DNA of 20,355 bases from DATDMG01 sp036518955. GTDB taxonomy: Bacteria > Actinomycetota > Actinomycetes > Actinomycetales > Kineosporiaceae. The stretch lies in assembly GCA_036518955.1 (NCBI GenBank), contig DATDMG010000485.1:1-20355 (forward strand), given 5' to 3'. Under the pieces are notes generated by a model. That model did no database searches, had not been told where the DNA came from, and saw nothing but the letters and a program-made list of their open reading frames with translations. Both the position numbers and the translations under genes were made by a program. Positions 6,233 to 14,517 of the stretch are shown piece by piece (position 1 is the first letter of the stretch; each line of letters begins with the position of its first letter).

Positions 6233-9064
6233 TCATGTGAGATCCGCTGATGCCACATCGTGGGCGCCGGAGTCGGCCGGGTCGATCCCCGGGACGATCG
6301 CCGGGACGTCGTCCCCGAGCCCCGCGGGCTGCGCCTCCGCCCGGACCGGTCGGTCACCGCCGCCACTCCCGGACCTGTTCCCCTCGCCGGTCCGGTGGCC
6401 GGCGGGGTGGGTGCCCGCCCGGCCGGTCTCCGGACCGGCCGGTGGATGCCCGGCGCGCCCGGCCCGCCGCGCGTCCGCGGCCGCCCGGCGCGCGTCCGCG
6501 GCCGCCCGGCGAGGATCGCTCCCGAGCTGGGTCGGCGGGTCGGCGAGGATCGCGCTGACCTCGTCGGCGGGCATGGCCTCGAAGAGCGCGAATCCCTGGC
6601 CTGCCCACGCCCCGAGGTCGCGGGCGATCCGCGCGGCCTCCAACGTCTCCAGTCCTTCGGCGACCACGAGGAGGCCGAGGGCCCGCGCGGCGGCGATCAC
6701 CGCTCGGGCCAGCGTGCGGGCCCGGGGGTCGGTGGTGAGGTCGTCCAGGATCGCGCGGTCGAGCTTGACCCCGCGCACCGGCATCCGGCGCAGGTAGGCG
6801 AGGGAGGAGTACCCGGACCCGAAGTCGTCGATGACGAGGACCACGCCCATCCCCCGCAGCTGCTCCACGGCACCCCAGGCCGGGTCCGTCTCGGTCAGCA
6901 GCTGTCCTTCTGTGATCTCCATCACCAGGCCGCTCGCCGGCAGCCCCGCGGTCGCCAGCGCGTCCCGGACGAACGCGACGAACCCCTCGGTCTCCAGCTG
7001 CCGGACCGACACGTTGACGTTCATCAGGATGTCGTGCCCCTGGGCCCGCCAGCGGGCGGCCTGCAGGGTCGCCTCGGTGACGACCCAGTGCCCGACCTCG
7101 GCGATCTCGCCGGTGTCCTCCGCGACGGCGACGAGCTCGGCCGGGGAGACCAGCTCCGGCAGGCCGGCCAGCGCGCCCGGCGCGTCGTCCTCGGCCTCCA
7201 CCCGCAGCAACGCCTCCACGCCCACCACCGCGCCGTCCGACAGGCGCACCAACGGCTGGTAGGCCAGCGCCAGCCGGTGGCTGTCCAGCGCCCGGCGCAA
7301 CCCGATCGCGATGTCGACGCGGCGCAGCGCCCGCGCCTGGATCTCCGGGTCCCACCGGACGCACCGGAACCGCCCGCCCTGCTTGGCCGCGAACATCGCG
7401 ACGTCGGCGCGGTGCAGCAGATCGTCGGCGTCCTCCACCTCGCCGGGCACCGGCACCCGGTCCGCCGAGGCCGCCACGCCGATGCTGACCCCCACCCGGA
7501 CCGCGCGGTCGCCCACCGCGAACGTCGGCCGGAGCGCGGCGAGAAGCCGCTCGGCGGCCGTCGGCACCTGCTCCTGCGGGATCCGGACGACGGCGACGAC
7601 GAACTCGTCGCCGCCCACCCGGGCCACCAGCGACCGTTCTCCCGGCAGATCATGGGCGACGGCACGGATCCGGCGGGCGGCCTCGGCGAGGACGTCGTCC
7701 CCGCAGACATGGCCGAAACGGTCGTTGACGGCCTTGAACCCGTCGAGGTCGCAGTACAGCACCGCGACCGGTAGCCGCGCGCGCAGCCAGGCGTTGATCT
7801 GGCTCAGCAGGTGCGCCCGGTTGGCGAGACCCGTCATCTCGTCGAACCGGGCCAGGCGTTCCAGGCGTTCCCGCAGCTCGACCACATCGGTGATGTCGGA
7901 CAGGTTGGCGACCGCCCCGCCGGGGGCCGCCTGCAGGCGCACCTCCGCGGTTCCGGTGGCGGGCGGGGAGAGCTGCACCTCGGTGCGCGCGCTGGAGCGC
8001 CGTCCGTGCACCACGTCGTCCACGGCCCGGCGCAGGGCGGCCCGGTGGTCGGGTATCGCCAGCTCTCCGACGTCCAGCCCGACCAGGGCCTCCGGGGTGC
8101 GGTGGAGGACCCGGGACGCGGCGGCGTTCGCGGTCGCCACCCGGCCGATCGGGTCCACCGTCAGCACGACGTCCGTGACGCTCTCCAGGAGCGCGGCGAG
8201 CCGGGCCCGGGCAGCCGCCAGCTCGGCGCGCAGCCGCGCGCTCTCCCGCGAGGTGAACCCCTGGACCGCGATCAGTCCGCAGACCACGACCGAGACGAGG
8301 AGGAGGGACACCGACCCGGTGCGTCCGGCGAAGGCTGCGACGAGGAGCGAGATCAGGGCGACGCCGACAAGCCCGTACGGGAAGGCGCGGGTGGCCGTGG
8401 AGGCGGGCCGGATCGGCTGCACCCGGCCCTCCGGCACCCACGGCACGGCCGCGGCGACGAGAAAGGCCAGGCTCCGCAGGGCCAGCCCGGTCGACAGCAC
8501 ACCCGGCCCGGATCCGAGCTGGTAGAGCGTGATCAGCGCGTCACCGACCGCCAGGCCGGCCAGTGCGGCCGCGCTGGTCGCGACCACCGGCCGGTACCGC
8601 CGGTCCAGCGCGACGGACGGCGTCACGACCGGGATCCGGACGATGAGCGCCGCGGTGAGCAGCTCCGCGGTGGCGACGGCGAGCCACACCACGGCGGCCG
8701 CGGGTGGGTGCGCGGGAGCGCCGGCCACCACCCAGAAGACACTCACCAGGCTGCCGGCCACGAGCGCGGCCTCAGCGGCCGCCGGCACCAACCCGGTCGC
8801 GAGCGTCGGGAGCCGGGCGGCGCCGGCCACCCCGACGACGGCGGCGATCGTGGCCACGGCGAGCAGGCCGAGGACCGCCGGCCGGGACACGTCGCCCATC
8901 GCCAGCGCGACGACGCCCGCCACCGCGGAGAGGACCGCCCACCCGGTGAGCGCGGCGGAATGCTCGCGCTCCACCAGGGACCGCGAGACCGCCTCCGTAG
9001 CCCATGAGGCAGCCGCGATCACCGCGCACACCGTGAAGGCCACGAGGCCCAGCAGACCGGCCAC
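6233..9064 (-). CDS. Membrane-anchored PAS-GGDEF-EAL cyclic di-GMP protein
   Basis: The protein (943 residues) probably makes and/or degrades the second messenger cyclic di-GMP. Residues 1–270 contain about eight hydrophobic segments, an integral-membrane sensor region I cannot assign to a named MASE family. A coiled Arg/Ala-rich linker (272–292) leads to a PAS-like domain (about 292–395). The GGDEF domain (about 400–575) has an intact GGDEF at 484–488; the inhibitory RxxD site is absent. The EAL domain (about 585–845) has E617-A-L, the Asn in NVNVS, MEITEG, DDFGSGYSSL (746–755), VKLD, VAEGLE and GQGF, so all metal and catalytic residues appear present. A 90-residue Arg/Ala/Pro/Gly-rich tail contains a duplicated RRAAADA. 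The GTG start at 9064 is preceded after 6 nt by TAGGCT, suggesting a leaderless mRNA. It lies upstream of ilvB on the same strand, with no obvious functional link. Confidence 0.93.
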   Translation of the reverse strand: MAGLLGLVAFTVCAVIAAASWATEAVSRSLVEREHSAALTGWAVLSAVAGVVALAMGDVSRPAVLGLLAVATIAAVVGVAGAARLPTLATGLVPAAAEAALVAGSLVSVFWVVAGAPAHPPAAAVVWLAVATAELLTAALIVRIPVVTPSVALDRRYRPVVATSAAALAGLAVGDALITLYQLGSGPGVLSTGLALRSLAFLVAAAVPWVPEGRVQPIRPASTATRAFPYGLVGVALISLLVAAFAGRTGSVSLLLVSVVVCGLIAVQGFTSRESARLRAELAAARARLAALLESVTDVVLTVDPIGRVATANAAASRVLHRTPEALVGLDVGELAIPDHRAALRRAVDDVVHGRRSSARTEVQLSPPATGTAEVRLQAAPGGAVANLSDITDVVELRERLERLARFDEMTGLANRAHLLSQINAWLRARLPVAVLYCDLDGFKAVNDRFGHVCGDDVLAEAARRIRAVAHDLPGERSLVARVGGDEFVVAVVRIPQEQVPTAAERLLAALRPTFAVGDRAVRVGVSIGVAASADRVPVPGEVEDADDLLHRADVAMFAAKQGGRFRCVRWDPEIQARALRRVDIAIGLRRALDSHRLALAYQPLVRLSDGAVVGVEALLRVEAEDDAPGALAGLPELVSPAELVAVAEDTGEIAEVGHWVVTEATLQAARWRAQGHDILMNVNVSVRQLETEGFVAFVRDALATAGLPASGLVMEITEGQLLTETDPAWGAVEQLRGMGVVLVIDDFGSGYSSLAYLRRMPVRGVKLDRAILDDLTTDPRARTLARAVIAAARALGLLVVAEGLETLEAARIARDLGAWAGQGFALFEAMPADEVSAILADPPTQLGSDPRRAAADARRAAADARRAGRAGHPPAGPETGRAGTHPAGHRTGEGNRSGSGGGDRPVRAEAQPAGLGDDVPAIVPGIDPADSGAHDVASADLT
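6469..6510. repeat. Perfect 2 x 21-bp tandem repeat
   Basis: Two identical adjacent 21-bp units (6469–6489 and 6490–6510) lie in the 3' part of the GGDEF-EAL gene. They encode the duplicated RRAAADA heptad in its low-complexity tail and keep the frame. This looks like a recent in-frame slippage duplication. Confidence 0.9.
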
Positions 9065-9070
9065 CCCACG

Positions 9071-9076
9071 AGCCTA
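9071..9076 (-). promoter_or_regulatory. Probable -10 element of the GGDEF-EAL gene
   Basis: TAGGCT on the minus strand ends 6 nt before the GTG start codon and fits the TANNNT consensus with leaderless spacing. No good -35 is visible. The context GCACTAGGCT closely resembles GCACTAGGGT upstream of cbiX. Confidence 0.45.
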
Positions 9077-9236
9077 GTGCGCCGCCGGCGATTCTTTGCC
9101 ACCGGACAAGCACGGGGTCGACGATCGCCCCCGTCGGCATCCACGGTTACAGTGATCACTCACCTCGGGTGGGCGGCGTGGGGCGGAGGGTCCTCACAAG
9201 CCGGTCGGGCAGGTGTGCGGACAACGTTCCGGTCGC

Positions 9237-9263
9237 GTAACGGCTCGCGGTGGGGCGTGTAAC
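9237..9263 (+). promoter_or_regulatory. Possible GlnR-type operator upstream of narK
   Basis: Two perfect GTAAC half-sites begin exactly 22 bp apart (9237–9241 and 9259–9263), the repeat period of the actinobacterial GlnR box (GTnAC, 6 nt, GAAAC, 6 nt). The intervening GAAAC-type half-sites do not match well. The second site ends 10 bp before a -10 element. GlnR control is known for nitrate-assimilation genes in Streptomyces and Mycobacterium, so the context fits, but the motif is only half matched. Confidence 0.4.
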
Positions 9264-9273
9264 CGGAGATTCC

Positions 9274-9279
9274 TAGCGT
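9274..9279 (+). promoter_or_regulatory. Probable -10 element of the nitrate operon
   Basis: TAGCGT fits TANNNT and lies 62 nt before the narK ATG, leaving a normal leader. No -35 hexamer is recognisable 16–18 nt upstream, which is what one expects of an activator-dependent promoter and agrees with the GTAAC pair just upstream. The rest of the 277-bp divergent gap shows nothing else I can name. Confidence 0.4.
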
Positions 9280-9341
9280 CCTCGGCATCCCCAGCCGCCG
9301 TGTTCCCCGACCGCGGCGACCCCCGTCACCGAGGAGCCGTC

Positions 9342-10709
9342 ATGGCCACCACGACCGTCGGCGTGCGCGGAACCGCCGAGCACACCGTCACCCGCCGGCC
9401 CGGCCGGTGGATCGATCACTGGACGCCGGAGGACGAGACCTTCTGGACCACCCAGGGCCGCGGCGTCGCCCGGACGAACCTGATCTGGTCGATCCTCGCC
9501 GAACACATCGGCTTCTCCGTCTGGCTCCTCTGGAGCATCGTGGTGGTCCAACTGGCGAAGACGGGCTGGCACCTGTCGGTCGGCGAGACGCTGTGGCTCA
9601 CCGCGATCCCGAGCGGGGTCGGTGCCGCGCTGCGGATCCCGTACACGTTCGCCGTCCCGGTCTTCGGCGGCCGGAACTGGACGATCGTCTCGGCACTGCT
9701 CCTCCTGGTGCCCTGCGCCGGCCTGGCCTGGGCGGTGAACCATCCGGAGATCGGCTACACCAACTTGGCGCTGATCGCGGCCACGGCCGGGTTCGGCGGC
9801 GGGAACTTCGCCTCCAGCATGGCCAACATCTCGTTCTTCTACCCTGAGCGGGAGAAGGGCTGGGCGCTCGGCCTGAACGCGGCCGGGGGCAATCTCGGGG
9901 TGGCCGTCGTCCAGTTCCTGGTCCCGAAGATCATCGTGCTGGGCGGCGGGGTGGCGCTGTCCCGGGCCGGCCTGATGTACGTGCCGCTGGCGGTGATCGC
10001 CGCCATCGCGGCGTTCCTCTTCATGGACAACCTCACCGAGGCCAAGGCGGACGTGAAGCCGGTCTGGACGTCGATGCGGCACCGGGACACCTGGATCATG
10101 TCCTTCCTCTACATCGGCACCTTCGGCTCCTTCATCGGCTACTCGGCCGCCTTCCCGACGCTGCTCAAGGCCGTCTTCAACCGCCCGGACATCGCCCTGT
10201 CGTACGCCTTCCTCGGTGCCGGGATCGGATCGGTGGCGCGGCCGATCGGCGGCCGGCTGTCCGACCGGTTCGGCGGCGCCCGGATCACGCTGGTCGCGTT
10301 CGGGATGCTCGCGATCGGGGCCTGGGTGGGCCTGCTGTCGGTGCAGTCCAAGAACTTCGGCCTGTTCTTCGCCAGCTTCCTCTTCCTGTTCGTGGCGACC
10401 GGGATCGGCAACGGCTCGACCTACCGGATGATCAGCAGGATCTTCCAGGTCAAGGGCTTGGACGCCGGTGGCGAGCCGGAGACCATGCTGCGGATGCGGC
10501 GCGAGGCCGCCGGTGCCCTCGGCGTGATCTCCTCGATCGGCGCGTTCGGCGGCTTCGTGGTCCCGATCGCCTACGCCTGGAGCAAGGACCACTACGGCAA
10601 CATCCAGCCGGCGCTGCGTTTCTACCTCGCGTTCTTCCTGGTCTGCCTGGCGGTGACGTTCGTGGCCTACGCACGCTCCGGCTCGCGGATGGCCCGGGCC
10701 GGGGTGTGA
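9342..10709 (+). CDS. narK: NarK/NasA-type nitrate/nitrite transporter (MFS)
   Basis: This 455-residue major-facilitator protein moves nitrate into (and possibly nitrite out of) the cell. It has about twelve hydrophobic segments. The first nitrate signature of the NNP family is at about 150–169 (GFGGGNFASSMANISFFYP), and the second is near GALGVISSIGAFGGFVVP in the C-terminal half. The Arg in ALRIPYTF (R98) and the Arg in SVARPIGGRLSDR are the expected substrate-binding arginines. The frame extends upstream to 9213, but I choose the ATG at 9342 because a GAGGAG Shine-Dalgarno sits 5 nt before it. It opens the nitrate-assimilation operon, and its stop codon overlaps the next start (GTGA). The assimilatory genes downstream favour a role in nitrate uptake for growth. 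Confidence 0.95.
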   Translation: MATTTVGVRGTAEHTVTRRPGRWIDHWTPEDETFWTTQGRGVARTNLIWSILAEHIGFSVWLLWSIVVVQLAKTGWHLSVGETLWLTAIPSGVGAALRIPYTFAVPVFGGRNWTIVSALLLLVPCAGLAWAVNHPEIGYTNLALIAATAGFGGGNFASSMANISFFYPEREKGWALGLNAAGGNLGVAVVQFLVPKIIVLGGGVALSRAGLMYVPLAVIAAIAAFLFMDNLTEAKADVKPVWTSMRHRDTWIMSFLYIGTFGSFIGYSAAFPTLLKAVFNRPDIALSYAFLGAGIGSVARPIGGRLSDRFGGARITLVAFGMLAIGAWVGLLSVQSKNFGLFFASFLFLFVATGIGNGSTYRMISRIFQVKGLDAGGEPETMLRMRREAAGALGVISSIGAFGGFVVPIAYAWSKDHYGNIQPALRFYLAFFLVCLAVTFVAYARSGSRMARAGV

Positions 10710-12937
10710 GCGTGCCCCTCGGACTCGGAGCTCCCGGTGTGGCGGTCGCCGGCCCGGCGACCGCCACACCGGCGACCCCGGCTCCGGCGATGCCCGCACC
10801 CGCGCCCGCGGCACCCACCGACACGCACTGCCCGTACTGCGCCCTGCAGTGCGCGACCACCCTGATCCCGGACGCCGGCGGCCTGCGGGTGGCCGGGCGC
10901 GACTTCCCCACCAACCGGGGCGGCCTGTGCCAGAAGGGGTGGACCGCACCGGCCGTGCTGCGGGCCGCGGACCGGCTGACCGCTCCCCTGCTGCGCGGGG
11001 CGGACGGCGAGCTGCACCCGGCGTCCTGGGACGATGCCCTCGGCACCGTCGCCGCCGGCCTCGCGCGGCTGCAGCGCGAGGCGGGCGCCGACGCCGTCGC
11101 GGTGTTCGGCGGCGGCGGGCTCACCAACGAGAAGGCGTACGCCCTCGGGATGTTCGCCCGCGCCGTGCTGCGGACCTCGCGGATCGACTACAACGGCCGG
11201 TTCTGCATGTCCTCCGCCGCCGCCGCGGGCAACCGCGCGTTCGGCGTCGACCGCGGGCTGCCGTTCCCGCTGGCGGACGTCGGCGGTGCGGACGCCGTCC
11301 TGCTCGTCGGCTCCAACCTGGCCGAGACCATGCCTCCCGCGTGCGCCCACCTGACCCGGGCCCGGCAGCGGGGCGGCCTGATCGTGATCGACCCGCGCCG
11401 CACCGCGACGGCCGCCCTGGCCGAGGACGACGGCGGCCTGCACCTGCAGAACGTACCCGGCACCGACCTCGCCGTGGTCCTGGGCCTGCTGCACGTGGTG
11501 GTGCACGAGAGCCTGCTGGACGCCGCGTACGTCGCGGCGCGCACGACCGGGTTCGACGTGGTGCGCGCCGCGGTGAACACCTGGTGGCCGGAGCGGGCCG
11601 AGGCGGTGACCGGCGTCCCGGCTCCGGTGCTGCGGGGCGCAGCCCGCCGGCTCGCCGCCGCGGCGCCCGCGCACGGCGGCTGCGGGGCGTACGTGCTCAC
11701 CGGCCGCGGCGCCGAGCAGCACACCAACGGGACCGACACGGTCACCGCCTGTATCGACCTGGCCCTCGCGCTCGGCCTGCCCGGGCGGGCCGGTAGCGGC
11801 TACGGCTGCCTCACCGGCCAGGGCAACGGACAGGGCGGGCGCGAGCACGGCCAGAAGGCGGACCAGCTCCCCGGCTACCGGCTCATCAGCGATCCCGCGG
11901 CGCGCGCCCACGTGGCGCCGCTGTGGCGGATGGCACCGGAGGAGCTGCCCGGCCCGGGCCTGTCCGCGGTGGAGCTGCTGGCGGCGATCGGCACCCCCGG
12001 CGGCCCGCGGGCGCTGCTGGTGCACGGCAGCAACCTGGTGGTGAGCGCGCCACGCGCGCTCCACGTCGGCGAACGGCTGCGCGCCCTGGACCTGCTCGTG
12101 GTCTGCGACGTCGTGCCGAGCGAGACGGCGCTGCTGGCGGACGTCGTCCTCCCGGTCACCCAGTGGGCCGAGGAGGAGGGCACGCTGACGACCCTGGAGG
12201 GACGCGTCGTGCGGCGCCGGCGGGCGGTCCCCGCGCCGCCCGACGTCCGGGACGAGCTGGCCGTCCTCGCCGACCTGGCCGACCGGCTCGGCCGGCCCGG
12301 GTTGATGCCGCGCCACCCGGCCGAGGCCTTCGACCAACTGCGCGCCGCCAGCGCGGGCGGCCCGGCGGACTACTCCGGCATCACCTACGCCCGGCTGGAC
12401 GCCGGCGAGGCACTGCACTGGCCGTGCCCGGCCCGGCCGGACGGCGAGCGGCCCCACCCGGGCACGCCACGGCTGTTCCTGGACCGGTTCGCCACCACGG
12501 ACGGCCGGGCCCGGTTCGTCGCCGTCGACCACCGGCCCCCGGCGGACGACCTGCGCCCGGACGCCCCCGTCCACCTGGTGACCGGGCGCGTCCTGCAGCA
12601 CTACCAGTCCGGAGCGCAGACCCGCCGGGTCGACGAGCTGGCCCGTGCCGTCCCGGAGCCCTTCGTGGAGCTGCACCCCGACCTCGCGGAGCGGCTCGGC
12701 GTCGAGCCCGGTGACGAGGTCCGGGTGCGCAGCGCCCGGGGCACCGCGGTGGCGGTGGCCCGGATCACCGAGACCGTCCGCCCGGACACGGTGTTCATGC
12801 CGTTCCACTGGTCCGGTCCCGGCAGCGCGAACGCGCTGACCAACGACGCCCTGGACCCGATCAGCCGGATGCCTGAGTTCAAAGTCTGCGCGGTCAGCGT
12901 CGAGCGCGCCGGTCCCGACCGGGAGGCCGTGCCGTGA
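10706..12937 (+). CDS. nasA: Assimilatory nitrate reductase, molybdopterin catalytic subunit
   Basis: The protein (743 residues from the GTG at 10706) reduces nitrate to nitrite in the cytoplasm using bis-MGD molybdenum and one [4Fe-4S] cluster. Cluster cysteines are C42, C45, C49 and C75 (CPYCALQC then GGLCQKG). The likely Mo ligand is C167 in NGRFCMSSA. Later motifs GQGNGQGGREHGQKADQLPGY and VVCDVVPSETALLADVVLP are typical, and a C-terminal dinucleotide-binding domain (VHLVTGRVLQHYQSG to the end) follows. There is no C-terminal Bfd domain as in some NasA proteins; that domain is on the next gene. Residues 1–38 are an Ala/Pro-rich, unconserved extension that contains a 19-bp perfect hairpin. 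The alternative ATG at 10790 would remove it but lacks a Shine-Dalgarno. Both ends overlap their neighbours by 4 nt. Confidence 0.93.
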   Translation: MSVPLGLGAPGVAVAGPATATPATPAPAMPAPAPAAPTDTHCPYCALQCATTLIPDAGGLRVAGRDFPTNRGGLCQKGWTAPAVLRAADRLTAPLLRGADGELHPASWDDALGTVAAGLARLQREAGADAVAVFGGGGLTNEKAYALGMFARAVLRTSRIDYNGRFCMSSAAAAGNRAFGVDRGLPFPLADVGGADAVLLVGSNLAETMPPACAHLTRARQRGGLIVIDPRRTATAALAEDDGGLHLQNVPGTDLAVVLGLLHVVVHESLLDAAYVAARTTGFDVVRAAVNTWWPERAEAVTGVPAPVLRGAARRLAAAAPAHGGCGAYVLTGRGAEQHTNGTDTVTACIDLALALGLPGRAGSGYGCLTGQGNGQGGREHGQKADQLPGYRLISDPAARAHVAPLWRMAPEELPGPGLSAVELLAAIGTPGGPRALLVHGSNLVVSAPRALHVGERLRALDLLVVCDVVPSETALLADVVLPVTQWAEEEGTLTTLEGRVVRRRRAVPAPPDVRDELAVLADLADRLGRPGLMPRHPAEAFDQLRAASAGGPADYSGITYARLDAGEALHWPCPARPDGERPHPGTPRLFLDRFATTDGRARFVAVDHRPPADDLRPDAPVHLVTGRVLQHYQSGAQTRRVDELARAVPEPFVELHPDLAERLGVEPGDEVRVRSARGTAVAVARITETVRPDTVFMPFHWSGPGSANALTNDALDPISRMPEFKVCAVSVERAGPDREAVP
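10734..10772. repeat. 19-bp perfect inverted repeat at the narK–nasA junction
   Basis: Arms 10734–10752 and 10754–10772 are exactly complementary around a single central base. As RNA this is a hairpin of about 17–18 bp with a minimal loop, 24 nt after the narK stop. It lies inside the nasA frame if the GTG at 10706 is used, or between the genes if the ATG at 10790 is used. It may be a partial terminator, an RNA-stability element or a translation control. No U-tract follows. Confidence 0.85.
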
Positions 12938-14517
12938 CCCCCACCACCCCCGCGCAACGGATCGTCGTCGTCGGCTTCGGGATGGCCGGCGGCCGTCTGG
13001 TCGACGAGCTGCTGGCCCGGCAGTCCGGCGGGCGGGCGAGCCGCCGCTGCACCGTCACCGTCGTCGGCGGCGAGCCGTACCCGGCGTACAACCGGGTGCT
13101 GCTCTCCGACGTCGTCGCCGGACGGGCGGACGTCGCCGCGCTCGCCCTCGGCGACCCCGCCGGGTACGCGGCGCACGGCGTCGACGTCCGGCTGGGCACC
13201 CACGCCCTCGCGATCGAGCTGCCGGCCGGCGGCGAGGCCGGCGACGTGCTCCTGGACGACGGCACCCGGCTGCGCTTCGACCGGCTCGTGCTGGCGACCG
13301 GAGCAGCCCCCGTCGTCCCGCCCCTGACCGGGCTCGACCGCGACGACCCGCCGGCCGGGGTCACCACGCTGCGGACCGTCGACGACGCCCGGGAGATCGT
13401 GGCGGCGGCGGCGAACGCCCGCCGTGCCGTCGTCCTCGGCGGCGGCCTCCTCGGGCTGGAGGCGGCCCGCGGGCTCGCCCGGCGTGGCCTCGACGTCGAG
13501 GTCCTCCACGCGGCGGGTCATCTGCTCGCCGGCACCCTCGACGCGGCAGGTGCCGGCGTGCTGGCCCGGGCGCTGCGCCGGCTCGGCGTCCGGGTCCGCA
13601 CGGGCGCCGCCACCCGGGCGATCACGTCGTCCGCCGGCCGGCTCACCGGGGTCGTCCTGGACGGCGACGACCACGTGCCCGCCGACCTGCTGGTGATCGC
13701 GTGCGGCGTCCGGCCCCGCACGGGACTCGCCGAGCGGGCCGGCCTCGCCGTCGGCCGGGGCGTGCTGGTGGACGACTCGCTGGCCAGTTCCGACCCGCGC
13801 GTCCTGGCCGTCGGTGACTGCGCGGAGCACCGCGGACTCACACCCGGCCTGGTGGCGCCCGCCTGGGAGCAGGCCCGGGTCGCGGCCGACCTCCTCACCG
13901 GCGCCCGGGTGGCCGCCCGCTACCTGGGTCACCGGCCCGCGGTGCGGCTGAAGGCGGCCGACGTCGAGGTCGCCGTGGTCGGCGACGCGGCCCCCGACCC
14001 GTGGGCGGACGAGCCCGGCCTGGACGTCGTCCAGCTGCTGGAGCCGGCCCACGGCCGCTACCTGAAGGCGGTCGTCCGGGACGGCACCGTCGTCGGGGCC
14101 GCCGTCGTCGGGGACGCCCGGGCCGCGGCCGAGCTGCGGCTGCTGGTCGAGCGGGGCGCGCCGGCCCCGAGCCGGCGGGCCTGCCTGCTGCTGCCCGGCA
14201 CGCGCGGCGACGGGACCACGGCCGGTGGTGCCGACGACCCGACCACGATCCCCGACCGCGCCACGATCTGCCGCTGCAACGGTGTCACCAAGGGCGCTCT
14301 GGTCCGCGCCTGGAGCTCGGGGGCCCGCGGGACCGCCGGTCTCGCGGCCGCGACCCGGGCCACCACGGGCTGTGGCACCTGCACCGACGCCGTCGCGGGG
14401 ATCGCCGGCTGGCTGGCGGCGTCCGACCCGGACGCCGCCGCTCCCGTCCCGCAGCCGGCGGCCGGCTCTCCGGCCCGACCCGCACCCGCACCCGCACCGT
14501 CCGGAGGTTCCCGATGA
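12934..14517 (+). CDS. nasB: FAD/NAD(P)H oxidoreductase with Bfd domain (nitrate reductase electron-transfer subunit)
   Basis: The 527-residue flavoprotein probably passes electrons from NAD(P)H to the nitrate reductase encoded just upstream. The FAD motif GFGMAG is at 14–19, LVLATGAAP near 125, the NAD-binding VVLGGGLLGLEAA near 166–178, and the second FAD motif VLAVGDCAEH near 290. A [2Fe-2S] Bfd-like domain follows, with C446, C448, C480 and C483 (CxC then CxxC). The last 30 residues are a Pro/Ala linker. It resembles the N-terminal half of the NirB encoded next door (FAD, NAD, Bfd), so the two are probably tandem paralogues. The GTG start overlaps the nasA stop (GTGA) and its own stop overlaps the nirB ATG. 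Alternatively it could be an extra nitrite-reductase reductase subunit; gene order favours NasB. Confidence 0.85.
   Translation: MTPTTPAQRIVVVGFGMAGGRLVDELLARQSGGRASRRCTVTVVGGEPYPAYNRVLLSDVVAGRADVAALALGDPAGYAAHGVDVRLGTHALAIELPAGGEAGDVLLDDGTRLRFDRLVLATGAAPVVPPLTGLDRDDPPAGVTTLRTVDDAREIVAAAANARRAVVLGGGLLGLEAARGLARRGLDVEVLHAAGHLLAGTLDAAGAGVLARALRRLGVRVRTGAATRAITSSAGRLTGVVLDGDDHVPADLLVIACGVRPRTGLAERAGLAVGRGVLVDDSLASSDPRVLAVGDCAEHRGLTPGLVAPAWEQARVAADLLTGARVAARYLGHRPAVRLKAADVEVAVVGDAAPDPWADEPGLDVVQLLEPAHGRYLKAVVRDGTVVGAAVVGDARAAAELRLLVERGAPAPSRRACLLLPGTRGDGTTAGGADDPTTIPDRATICRCNGVTKGALVRAWSSGARGTAGLAAATRATTGCGTCTDAVAGIAGWLAASDPDAAAPVPQPAAGSPARPAPAPAPSGGSR

Noticed and set aside
6469..6510. Tandem repeat as a mobile element or CRISPR-like trace
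   Set aside because: There are only two directly adjacent units, in frame within a low-complexity tail, with no spacers and no flanking target duplication.
9077..9262. 61-codon plus-strand frame in the narK upstream region
   Set aside because: It has a GTG start without a ribosome site, Arg/Gly-rich translation, and it spans the putative operator; it is better read as regulatory DNA.
14001..14513. N-terminal extension of nirB from the upstream open frame
   Set aside because: The 171 extra codons overlap nasB in another frame and encode Arg/Gly-rich shadow sequence. The ATG at 14514 has GGAGG and begins right at the conserved FAD motif.
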